DNA of 47,869 nt from an uncultured Campylobacter sp. (lineage in GTDB: Bacteria > Campylobacterota > Campylobacteria > Campylobacterales > Campylobacteraceae), in the NCBI RefSeq assembly GCF_938041645.1, contig NZ_CALIST010000049.1, positions 1 to 47,869 of the forward strand, read 5' to 3'. Under the pieces are notes generated by a model. The model saw only the letters and a list, made by a program, of their open reading frames with translations, was not told where the DNA came from and made no database searches. This document shows positions 8,065-16,128 of the stretch, piece after piece (the stretch's first letter is position 1; every line of letters starts with the position of its first letter). A program made the position numbers and the translations under genes.

Positions 8065-9480
8065 TCAAAGCATAAGGCTAAGCAGCAGCAAAAATCCGAT
8101 GAAGCTTAGGGCGTTGCCGAAGGAGCCGCCGATGTGATCGCCGAGCCACGTCAGCACGAGCGCGCCGCCTAGACGCAGACCTATTTGTAGTGCCACGCCC
8201 GCGATAAAATCTATCACGCGCCGAAGCCCGCTGCGCGTATCGCCTAGCTTCATGTCGCGGCTTTGGTTCCACAGCCCGCTTACGCGGTAGTCTTTGTAGC
8301 GCGCGCGAAGAATATCGCCATTTTGCAGCTCAAAGCTCTGCGAGGCGTTCTTTGTCTTAGCGGGCGCCGAAACTTCGGCGGAGCGGGCGGAATTTATAGA
8401 ATTTGCTGCGTTGGCAGAATTTACAGAGCTCGCAGAATTTGCAGAATTTTCTGCGTCTAAATTTTTAAATTTCGTGTAATTCTCGCCGTCTGCGAGCTCC
8501 GCTAAATTTTGATCCGCGCGTAGCGTGCTAGAGACAATCTGCAGCTTGTTTTCGCCAGATAAATACACTCCGTCCAGCGCGAAGCCGAAATAATAAATGT
8601 CGCCGCTTTGCAGCACGCGCACGCCGCTAGCGTAACCCTCTGCTTCGCCGCTTCGCTTGGGCTCTTTGGAGTGCGCGAGAGCCGCAAATATGCGTCCAAA
8701 CTTCGCGGCGCGCCAGTTTCTTCGCATAAACTTGAAGCTACAATACGCAAAAGGCGCGAGGGTGAGCAGGGCTAGTAGTCCCGCAGGAGCCCTTGCATCA
8801 AAGATAAAAATTATGCAGTAGATGCTCATCGCGGCTAGCGCTACGCCGAAGGCTGCGAATATCGCGGCGAGTGCCGTGCTGCCGGCGTCCTTCCAGCGCT
8901 GCGCGCCTAGGCCAAGATTAACGAAATCTAGCGGAGAGAGGGCGAGGTTTGTCGAAGCGCCGTGCTCCTCGCGGGTAGAATTTAAAGAGAGGAAACCGCT
9001 TAAGTCTTTGCGGGTAAGACCCAAAGCGGCGGAGTTTATGCCGCTGCGATCTTTGTCCGATAAATCAGATGCTGTAGAATTTTGGCGCGCACTTGCCGCT
9101 GTATCGCTATATGCGTCGCGGTTTGAATTTGTGGCGGTGGAATTTCCGCTACTTGAAACTTCGCAGTTAGGGCGCGGCACGTAATTTTCGCCGCTTAAAT
9201 CGGCACTGCTTGAAGCCTCGCGATCGGAATTTAAGCCCCTCAAAGCCTCCCCGCCGGAATTTGAGCTTGAAGCCTCGTATATCACCGCCAGCTCGTCGCC
9301 CTCGCGTATCGGCAGATAAAGTCCGTCGCGCTTTAAGTCCAAATTTCCCGCAAAGTGCAAGCCCTCAAGCGTAAAGCTAAATTTAGCCGTGCCTTCAGCC
9401 GCGAACTGTAGTTTAAAACCCCTGGCCGGGCCGCGAGCAAGCTTTATACGTCGCGGCGAAAGAAATTTAGCAAAGCCCAT
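8065..9480 (-). CDS. Membrane protein with low-complexity Ser/Asn inserts, unknown function
   Basis: A 471-residue protein with two hydrophobic helices near residues 203-250 and a hydrophobic hairpin at the C-terminus (about 430-471). Two similar soluble segments, one around DGLYLPIREGD (residue 55) and one around DGVYLSGENK (residue 302), look like a repeated beta-rich domain. They are interrupted by low-complexity stretches at about residues 70-170 and 345-372, rich in Ser, Asn and Ala. The second insert arises from repeated GAATTT words in the DNA (8384-8447). Start ATG at 9480 follows AAAGG. TerC is 34 bases upstream, so the two may be co-transcribed. The family is not recognised. Confidence 0.6.
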   Translation of the reverse strand: MGFAKFLSPRRIKLARGPARGFKLQFAAEGTAKFSFTLEGLHFAGNLDLKRDGLYLPIREGDELAVIYEASSSNSGGEALRGLNSDREASSSADLSGENYVPRPNCEVSSSGNSTATNSNRDAYSDTAASARQNSTASDLSDKDRSGINSAALGLTRKDLSGFLSLNSTREEHGASTNLALSPLDFVNLGLGAQRWKDAGSTALAAIFAAFGVALAAMSIYCIIFIFDARAPAGLLALLTLAPFAYCSFKFMRRNWRAAKFGRIFAALAHSKEPKRSGEAEGYASGVRVLQSGDIYYFGFALDGVYLSGENKLQIVSSTLRADQNLAELADGENYTKFKNLDAENSANSASSVNSANAANSINSARSAEVSAPAKTKNASQSFELQNGDILRARYKDYRVSGLWNQSRDMKLGDTRSGLRRVIDFIAGVALQIGLRLGGALVLTWLGDHIGGSFGNALSFIGFLLLLSLML

Positions 9481-9514
9481 GCGCGCCTTTGAGATCTCGC
9501 AAAATTTCGCCCCT

Positions 9515-10234
9515 CTATTTCGCGGCGGATTTTTTGCGGATCTGGATATTGATGAGTTCCACCAGCAGCGAAAACGCCATCGAGAAGTAGATGTAGCCCT
9601 TAGGTATGTGAAAGCCCAGGCCGTCGGCGATCAGCGAGACGCCCACTAGGATCAAAAACGCAAGTGCTAAAATTTTGATCGTCGGGTTTGCGTCCACGAA
9701 GCGCGCAATCGCGCCGCTAGCGAGCATCATCACGCCCACGGCGATGATCACTGCGAGGATCATCACAGGTAGGTGCTGCGCCATGCCCACGGCGGTGATG
9801 ACGCTGTCGAGCGAAAAGATGATGTCCAAAACGGCGATCTGCACGAGCGTGCCGCCGAAGCTCGCCTTGCCGCCGCTAGCGCTATGCTCGTGTGCCTCGC
9901 CCGTGGCGCTGGAGTGGATCTCGAGCGTGGATTTGACGAGCAGAAACAATCCGCCGCCGATCAGCACGAGATCGCGTCCGCTAAAATCGCGCGCAAGCAC
10001 GCTAAATAGCGGCTTAGTTAGCCCCATGATCCAGCTTAGGCTAAGAAGTAGCAGTATGCGCGTGAACATCGCAAGCGCGAGCCCCATTATACGGGCGCGT
10101 CCGCGCTGCGCCTCGGGCAAGCGGCCGCACAGAATCGCGATAAAGATGATATTGTCGATGCCAAGTACGATCTCAAGCCCCGTGAGCGTCGCCAGGCTGA
10201 TCCATGCCTCGGGTGAGGCGATCCATTCAAACAT
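9515..10234 (-). CDS. TerC-family integral membrane protein
   Basis: A 239-residue inner-membrane protein with about seven hydrophobic helices. The family signatures are clear: EIVLGIDNIIF near residue 21 and DIIFSLDSVITA near residue 138, each placing an acidic residue inside a helix. A His-rich loop (SSATGEAHEHSASGG) lies between the halves. TerC relatives export metal ions, manganese in characterised members, or give tellurite resistance; the substrate here is not known. The ATG at 10234 has an AAAGGAAA site. The unknown membrane gene at 8065-9480 follows closely. Confidence 0.85.
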   Translation of the reverse strand: MFEWIASPEAWISLATLTGLEIVLGIDNIIFIAILCGRLPEAQRGRARIMGLALAMFTRILLLLSLSWIMGLTKPLFSVLARDFSGRDLVLIGGGLFLLVKSTLEIHSSATGEAHEHSASGGKASFGGTLVQIAVLDIIFSLDSVITAVGMAQHLPVMILAVIIAVGVMMLASGAIARFVDANPTIKILALAFLILVGVSLIADGLGFHIPKGYIYFSMAFSLLVELINIQIRKKSAAK

Positions 10235-11109
10235 CGGTTTCCTTTGGGTGAAAATTTAAGCCGTGATGATAGCGAAAGTTTGGTTAAAATTTCTAAATTT
10301 TACCGCCTTCGCGCGCGAAACAGCGCGTGGAATTTCGGCGATGCGATGCGGACGGTTTATCTTGTAATTTTACCGCAAGACTATTTCGCTAAAAGGCGTA
10401 AAGCGCCGCATGCGCGGCAGAATTGCGGCGCATGGAATTTAGTGGATTGAGAGAGCGAAATTTTTGCGGCGAAATTTTAAAATTAAATTTATACTTGTAA
10501 TTTTTTGGCAAAGCAATGAAAACCTTTCTGTTCGTTATCGTTTAGTGTGATTGTTTTTACGTTGAAATTTATGCGTATACAAAGAAGTTAAATCACATAA
10601 ATTTTAATTGCCTTTAGGGGCTAAAAGGCAAGGGAATTTTTATTAAATTTAGTTAAAATTTTAAAATTCTCATTACCCCGGCTTAATCTCGACTTCAAAA
10701 CGCAGTATCTGCCGCTCGCGCTCGTTTGCCAGTCGTACACTGCACGCCGTTTCACTCGCCGCGTCGCACGCGAACCGACCGCTGTCAAAAGCTCTCAGTG
10801 CGCGCTATTTTACGCCGCATATATCTACCTGCCGCTCGCTAGTCGCCGCATAAGAAAGAGGGAGTAAAATTTTAAAATTCCATCGCCGCGTCCGCCCTAT
10901 GCTGCGGTGCAGTTCCCTTCACTGAGCCGAGATCCGCTTTAAATTTATAAATTCAGTCGCAAATCCGCGCTCTAAATGTAAAATTTCAATCAATCAAAGC
11001 TCGCGCAAAGTATCCTAGGGGAGGAAGCCGAAAAATAATCTCCGTTTTAGCTTAAAATATCGATGTTTGTAGTAAAATTCGCTCAAATTTTACTGCAAAA
11101 GGAGCTAAA
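10235..11109. other. Long intergenic region with a small hairpin
   Basis: No gene seen in about 870 bases between divergent genes. An AT-rich block at 10460-10680 contains a perfect hairpin: TTGCCTTT (10608-10615) pairing with AAAGGCAA (10624-10631) around an 8-base loop AGGGGCTA, followed by GGGAATTTTTATT. It could be an orphan terminator or leader structure. The rest is AAATTT words and GC-rich pieces with no reading frame worth calling. Confidence 0.45.
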
Positions 11110-12501
11110 ATGGCTGCAGGTATTATTATCGGCACGGTAGTGCTGTTTATAGTGGGTTGGGCGATAGTGCGCGGCAAGTACGCACCGCTCGTGCTTTTTC
11201 TTTCGGGCGTTTTTATGTTGATCTGCTCGGTCGCGCTGGGGACGGGGAATTTCATGCCTAAACAGGCCGTAGCGACGGGCAACGCCTACCTAAACATCAT
11301 CGAGTTTATTCGCTATATGTTCTCAAACAGATTTGCAAATTTAGGTCTTATCATCATGTTTATGGTTGGCTTTGCTAGCTATATGACGCATATCGGCGCG
11401 AACCACGCTTTCGTCTCTATAGCTACGAAGCGCTTTGCTAGGATCAAAAATCCATACGTCATGGTATTCGTCGCGTTTGCGGTGGCTAAGCTCATCAGCA
11501 TGGTTATCACTAGCGCGGTGGGGCTTGGCGTGCTATGCCTCGCGCTTTTAGGGCCCGTACTCATCTCGCTTGGACTAAACAAGCTCACCGTAGGCTCGAT
11601 CTGCGCGATGTCCGGAGCCGCCTCGATGGTACTCATCGGCGCATCGACCGCCGCCGCGGCGAAGGCTACGCAGCTTAGCATTTTAGATTACGTTTTCATA
11701 TATAAAATTCCGGCCGCGCTTCCGACCTCGATCGTGATGGGTATCGCGCTCGTTTTTTGGAACAGATACCTCGATAAAAAAGAGGGCTGGGTGTGCAGCG
11801 AGCACGTGGGCGAAGTGATGGAATTTGACGGCGCAGTGCAAAATCCCGAGGCCGTCGCGCCTAAAATTTACGCGATACTGCCATTTTTACCGATGATTTT
11901 GGTGGTAGTATTTTCGCAGTACTGCATCGCCTCTATCAAGCTTGACATCTCGGCTATCATCATCCTTTCAGTCGTCATCGCGATGCTTTTTGAAGCGGTC
12001 AGGCATAGGTTTAAATTTGACCCGATCGCCGAAGGGGTCAAGGTATTTTTCCAAGCGATGGGTAAGAGCCTAAGCGGCGTCGTGATCCTTATCATCGCAG
12101 CGGGCGTATTTGCAGAAGGCTTTAAGGCGCTAGGCATGCTAGATAGCATCGTAAAACTCGCAAATTCGCTAGGATTTGGCGGCTTTGGCATGTCGGTACT
12201 TTTCGTCGTCATCACGACGCTTGTTACGATCATCTCGGGCTCAAACGGAGCGAGCTTCTACCCGCTCATCGAGATGGTGCCTCATATCGCGGCTAAGCTA
12301 AACGTGAGCTCGGTGATGCTCGTGCTACCGATGCACCAGGCCTCGACTATCGCTCGTCCTCTCTCGCCCGTAGCTGGCGTAGTCGTCGCGATAGCGGGCA
12401 TGCTAAAATGCAGTCCGCTCGATATCGTCAAGCGCTGCAGCGTGCCTGCGGTCTTGGGTCTAGTTAGCCACCATATTTTCGTATTTTTACTCTCTTTGTG
12501 A
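11110..12501 (+). CDS. dcuC: C4-dicarboxylate transporter, DcuC family
   Basis: A 463-residue polytopic membrane protein with about twelve helices, of the DcuC type that exchanges or exports succinate and takes up fumarate, malate or aspartate under anaerobic conditions. Recognisable blocks are the MFMVGFASYMTHIGA segment near residue 80, the SGAASMVLIGASTAAA segment near residue 170 and the SGSNGASFYPL segment near residue 376. It starts at an ATG with a GGAGC site. The peptidase gene overlaps or abuts its 3' end, so amino acid/peptide breakdown and dicarboxylate exchange may be expressed together. Confidence 0.88.
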   Translation: MAAGIIIGTVVLFIVGWAIVRGKYAPLVLFLSGVFMLICSVALGTGNFMPKQAVATGNAYLNIIEFIRYMFSNRFANLGLIIMFMVGFASYMTHIGANHAFVSIATKRFARIKNPYVMVFVAFAVAKLISMVITSAVGLGVLCLALLGPVLISLGLNKLTVGSICAMSGAASMVLIGASTAAAAKATQLSILDYVFIYKIPAALPTSIVMGIALVFWNRYLDKKEGWVCSEHVGEVMEFDGAVQNPEAVAPKIYAILPFLPMILVVVFSQYCIASIKLDISAIIILSVVIAMLFEAVRHRFKFDPIAEGVKVFFQAMGKSLSGVVILIIAAGVFAEGFKALGMLDSIVKLANSLGFGGFGMSVLFVVITTLVTIISGSNGASFYPLIEMVPHIAAKLNVSSVMLVLPMHQASTIARPLSPVAGVVVAIAGMLKCSPLDIVKRCSVPAVLGLVSHHIFVFLLSL

Positions 12502-12509
12502 GGCGAGAG

Positions 12510-14297
12510 ATGCAACTTCCTAGATGGACGTTTGAGGACGCGTACGGCGACTTTGACGATGCGAGATTTACGGACGCGCTGTCAAATTTGGACGAAATTT
12601 TAGGCGAGATAGAGAGGCTACTCGGCGCGGGTGGCGAGTTAAATTTGCTGATAGACGCATACGAGCGCGGCTTTGAGGAGGCAAACTCCTTGCTCGCGTT
12701 TTGCCGCTGCAAATCAAGCGATGATACCAAAGACGAGCGAGCAGGCGCAGCTGAGGCGAAAATCAGGGAGAAATTTTTGCGCCTTGAACGGATTAAAGAG
12801 ATCATTTTTGAAAAGATGGACGCGCTAGACCCCTCTGATACCGCGCGCCAAACGCAGGAGTTTGCGCGGATAAAATTTCTTTACGACGAGCGCAAAAGTA
12901 GCTGGCGGGCAAAATTTGACGCAAAAGAACGTAAAATTTACGAAGATACGGCGGCTAGCAGTTTTACTCCGCTTTACGGCGTATTTAGGCACCTAAACAA
13001 CCTCATCTCCGTGCAGGCTACGGATAAACACGGCGCAAAAAGCGTCTACAATCTCTCAAAATGCGCGGGCGTTTTAAAGGGCTCGCCAGATACCGCGCTA
13101 CGAAAGAGCGTATTTGAGGGGCTGGCGGAGCATTACGCTAGGCACGCGAGCTTGTACGCCGACGTTTTAAATTTGCTTCAGGGCTTTAGGCTTGGCGAAT
13201 TTAGGGCGGCGGGGACGGATATCTTCACGCCTAGCTTGCAGCAAAATAAAATCAGCGAGCAGGCCGTAACGGCGATGTTTGCGGCGCTAGATCGCAGATC
13301 AGACAAGATCAGAGAGTGCGTGAGTCTACGCGCGAAGTACTTTCCGCAGGGTAAAATTTACGCCTGCGATCTACTCGCACCATCTCCCTTTGCTGGCACT
13401 GATGAGATCCCGTACGAACGGGCGATAGAGACCATCTGCGCGGCTCTGGGCGAGGTTAGCGAGGAGATACCTAAATTTATCAAAATGATGCTGCAGAAAA
13501 ACTGGATCGAGGCGCAGGTGCGCGAAAACAAAGCAGGCGGCGCGTTTTATACGAGATTTGACAAATTTCGGCAGCCGCGCGTGTTTTCTAGCTACATGGG
13601 CACGCAGGCGCATATGATCCAGCAGGCGCACGAGCTCGGACATGCGTGGCACTACTGGATCATGCGCGATCTGCCCGCGCTACACACGCAGTTTCCTATG
13701 ACGCTAGCGGAGGCTGCGAGCACTTTTAACGAAGCCGTGCTGCGAAACTATCTGAGAAAAAACAGCGCGGATAAGAATTTGCTCTTTGATATCTTGTGGC
13801 AGGAGCTAAAATCTGCGGCAAATTTCATGCTGCATATCGGCGTGCGGTTTGATTTTGAGATCGCTTTTTTAAAGACCAGGCAAAAGGGCGCAGTCGGCAC
13901 GGCGCAGATAGAAGAGCTCATGCAAAAGGCGTGGCGCGGACGTTACGGCGATACGACGCAGGACGCAGAGGGCTTTTTGCCGTACTTTAAGCTGCATTTT
14001 TACAAGACCGATCAATACATCTACAACTACCCCTACACGGTCGGCTACCTGCTCTCGCAGTTTTTGCTGGGCGAGTTTAGGCGGGCGGGCGATAAATTTA
14101 TCGGCGCGTACAAGGCGTTTTTGCGCGAGTGCGGCGTGATGAGCGTCGAAGAGCTATTGCAAAAGCACTTCGGCAAAGACACGCGAACGCTGGAGTTTTG
14201 GCTCGAGTGCGTCGATAATGCGCTCATTTATACGGACGAGTTTAAGCGGCTTGAGGAGCGGATGAAATTTGATAAATCAAAGGACCGAGCGGAGTAA
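12510..14297 (+). CDS. pepF: M3B-family oligoendopeptidase (PepF type)
   Basis: A cytosolic zinc peptidase of 595 residues that cuts short peptides. The HExxH motif is HELGH at residues 374-378, with the following glutamate in TLAEAAS about 25 residues on; the C-terminal HFYKTDQYIYNYPYTVGYLLS block is typical of the family. I prefer the ATG at 12510, preceded by GAGGCGAGAG; a GTG at 12498 overlapping the dcuC stop codon is an alternative that adds four residues. It is probably translated from the dcuC message. Such peptidases feed amino acids to an organism that does not use sugars. Confidence 0.88.
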   Translation: MQLPRWTFEDAYGDFDDARFTDALSNLDEILGEIERLLGAGGELNLLIDAYERGFEEANSLLAFCRCKSSDDTKDERAGAAEAKIREKFLRLERIKEIIFEKMDALDPSDTARQTQEFARIKFLYDERKSSWRAKFDAKERKIYEDTAASSFTPLYGVFRHLNNLISVQATDKHGAKSVYNLSKCAGVLKGSPDTALRKSVFEGLAEHYARHASLYADVLNLLQGFRLGEFRAAGTDIFTPSLQQNKISEQAVTAMFAALDRRSDKIRECVSLRAKYFPQGKIYACDLLAPSPFAGTDEIPYERAIETICAALGEVSEEIPKFIKMMLQKNWIEAQVRENKAGGAFYTRFDKFRQPRVFSSYMGTQAHMIQQAHELGHAWHYWIMRDLPALHTQFPMTLAEAASTFNEAVLRNYLRKNSADKNLLFDILWQELKSAANFMLHIGVRFDFEIAFLKTRQKGAVGTAQIEELMQKAWRGRYGDTTQDAEGFLPYFKLHFYKTDQYIYNYPYTVGYLLSQFLLGEFRRAGDKFIGAYKAFLRECGVMSVEELLQKHFGKDTRTLEFWLECVDNALIYTDEFKRLEERMKFDKSKDRAE

Positions 14298-15223
14298 AAC
14301 GGGCGCAAAAATTAGCAAAGAGTGCGGGCGCAAAGTGCAGGAGAGGCGAGCGTGGGGCGGATGAAGCCGGGCGGGCGAAATTTTAAAATTCTTCCTCCGC
14401 CGCTAGCGAGCGTATCGCCCGAGCCTTTTTGCGCGCCGCCCAGAGCCTCCTGCGCGCCGCTAGAAAATCTGCGCGCGCCGTTAAAATTTTGCCCGTGCGC
14501 CGTCTGTACGTCTTGCGACCGCACGGCCTTAGATCACGATAAGTCGCTATCTTTGGAATTTTGCTCGAAATTTATCGCCAAATTTAAAATCATATCGCTA
14601 AAGCTCGCCTCATTGCCGCGCGAGATAGGGATATGCGCCGTTTTTTGCGGCGCAAATTTCAAATCATACATCCACCCTGCTCGCGACGCCATATCGCTTG
14701 ACGATGCGAGTAAATTTAAGCACGCGCAACGTAATAAAGAGCCGATGCGAAAGGACGGGCGGCGCGGCAATACGACGCAACGCAGGCAGCGGATCGGCTG
14801 TTTCTGCTACAGAGGCAAAGAGCAGGCCGCTTATTTGCAACTTTAAAATTTTATGGAGCCTCCGCTCGTAAGCGTTAAAATTTCAATGCGCGCGCGGCAG
14901 CGTTAAAATTTTATAGCCGACATGGCTACTAAGCGAAATTTCATGTGAACGCCCGTGCGACGCTGTATTTGCAGAGTAAAACGCTTACGATAAAATTTTA
15001 GCGTGTTTGAAAAGACGGGGCTGCCAGATGGCAACGCAGCGGAATGAAATTTAGCGCGCAGGAACGACAAACGGAGCTCTAGGCGAGACGAGCTTCAAAT
15101 TAAAAATCGTAAAATTTAAATCCGCAGACGCCAAGAAGCGGAAGGCGCTTGAAATTTAGCGCGCGGCGGGCATAGAGAACCGAAAATCCGCAGCGCTAAA
15201 GTTTACTCGGTAAAAGCCCGAAT
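14298..15223. other. Long spacer between convergent genes, no convincing gene
   Basis: About 925 bases. A 174-codon frame at 14322-14846 exists but its product is Cys/Pro/Arg-rich, lacks a ribosome binding site and has no recognisable pattern, so I reject it. The region from 14850 to 15200 is AAATTT words mixed with GC-rich pieces. Confidence 0.45.
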
Positions 15224-15955
15224 TTATCCGCAGCAGCCGCAATCGCAGCGCGAAGATACGACGGGGTGAAGCTCGCCGATGTAGAGCTTTACGGAGTCAA
15301 GTCCTTGCTTTTTCGCCTGGAAGTAGGCGTCGCTTGCGAAGCCAAAGTCCGCAAAGTGCAGGAAATTCTCCACGTAGGACTTGCGCGCATTTTGATGATC
15401 GACATAATAGGCGTGCTCCCAAAGATCGCAGGCTAAAAGCGGAATTTTACCACGCACGATCGGCGTGTCCGCATTTTGCGTCGTGATGATTTCTAAATTC
15501 GCCGCGCGCTCGTCGCACGCAAGCCAGCACCAGCCGCTGCCGAAAAGCCCCATCGCGCGCTTTAAAAACTCGCTTTTAAAATTTTCCATCCCGCCGAAAG
15601 CCTGCGCCAAAGCATCCGCGAGCTCGCCACTAGGCTCGCTTGGCTGCGCGATGCAGTCGAAGTAAAAATCGTGATTGTAAATTTCAGAGGCGTTGTTAAA
15701 AATACGGCTAAAACCTAGGCAGATCCGATAGAGCTTTAAAATTTGCGCAAAATTGCACTCCTCGCCGCGCGCGGCCTTGAACGACTGCGTGATGATCGTA
15801 AAAAGATCCGCGTTTTGTATCGGCGTATCCGCAATGTCTCGATTTAGGGCGGAGACGTAGTCCTCGCAAAGCCCGCCGTGGTGAAATTTCAAACTCTGCA
15901 AGCTCGCGATTTTATTCGTGCGCGGATCAAAAGGCAGCGCCCTGGATCTAAACAC
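15224..15955 (-). CDS. Divergent iron-type superoxide dismutase with Cys-rich tail
   Basis: A 243-residue Fe/Mn superoxide dismutase homologue. The four metal ligands are conserved: H25, H95 (YNHDF), D177 and H181 (DLWEH), and the FGSGWCWL block is intact. Yet the usual KHH after the first ligand is GLC (residues 28-30), and the outer-sphere glutamine of Fe enzymes (Q69 in E. coli) is a glutamate at position 91 without the Mn-type glutamine as substitute. The C-terminus ends RCDCGCCG. The GTG start at 15955 shares its G with the stop codon of the acidic mini-gene, so translation is coupled. It may be an ordinary second SOD or a repurposed one; the changes make activity uncertain. Confidence 0.85.
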   Translation of the reverse strand: MFRSRALPFDPRTNKIASLQSLKFHHGGLCEDYVSALNRDIADTPIQNADLFTIITQSFKAARGEECNFAQILKLYRICLGFSRIFNNASEIYNHDFYFDCIAQPSEPSGELADALAQAFGGMENFKSEFLKRAMGLFGSGWCWLACDERAANLEIITTQNADTPIVRGKIPLLACDLWEHAYYVDHQNARKSYVENFLHFADFGFASDAYFQAKKQGLDSVKLYIGELHPVVSSRCDCGCCG

Positions 15956-16128
15956 TAATAATCCTCGCTGTCCAAATCGCTATAATCATTAAAACCGTCG
16001 TCGTCTTCGTAACTGTAATCGTCCTCGTCGTAGTTGTAGTTGTAACTCTCGTCGCCTCCGATTAAATCATCGTCCTCGTATTCGTCCTCATCGAACTCTT
16101 CGTCTTCGAAGTCATCGAAATCAGCCAT
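15955..16128 (-). CDS. 57-residue extremely acidic, Tyr-rich mini-protein
   Basis: A short gene between mscS and the superoxide dismutase. It begins with an ATG at 16128, preceded by a perfect AAGGAGAG, and ends with a TAG whose last base is the first base of the dismutase GTG. The product begins MADFDDFEDEEFDED and contains 30 Asp/Glu and 8 Tyr among 57 residues, with no Lys or Arg. Its start overlaps the mscS stop by 8 bases. I do not recognise a family. The ribosome binding site and exact junctions on both sides argue that it is translated. Possible roles, all speculative: charge mimic, metal binding, or a disordered chaperone-like tail. Confidence 0.7.
   Translation of the reverse strand: MADFDDFEDEEFDEDEYEDDDLIGGDESYNYNYDEDDYSYEDDDGFNDYSDLDSEDY

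Noticed and set aside
8822..9184. 120-codon frame opposite the low-complexity membrane protein
   Set aside because: Shadow of the coding strand; its product is arginine/alanine-rich without pattern. The minus-strand gene has a start signal and membrane helices.
10608..10631. Hairpin upstream of dcuC as a riboswitch
   Set aside because: An 8-bp hairpin alone, almost 480 bases from dcuC, without the conserved core of any riboswitch class I know.
14322..14846. 174-codon open frame on the plus strand
   Set aside because: Product is Cys/Pro/Arg-rich with no domain pattern, there is no ribosome binding site, and the DNA is ordinary spacer style.
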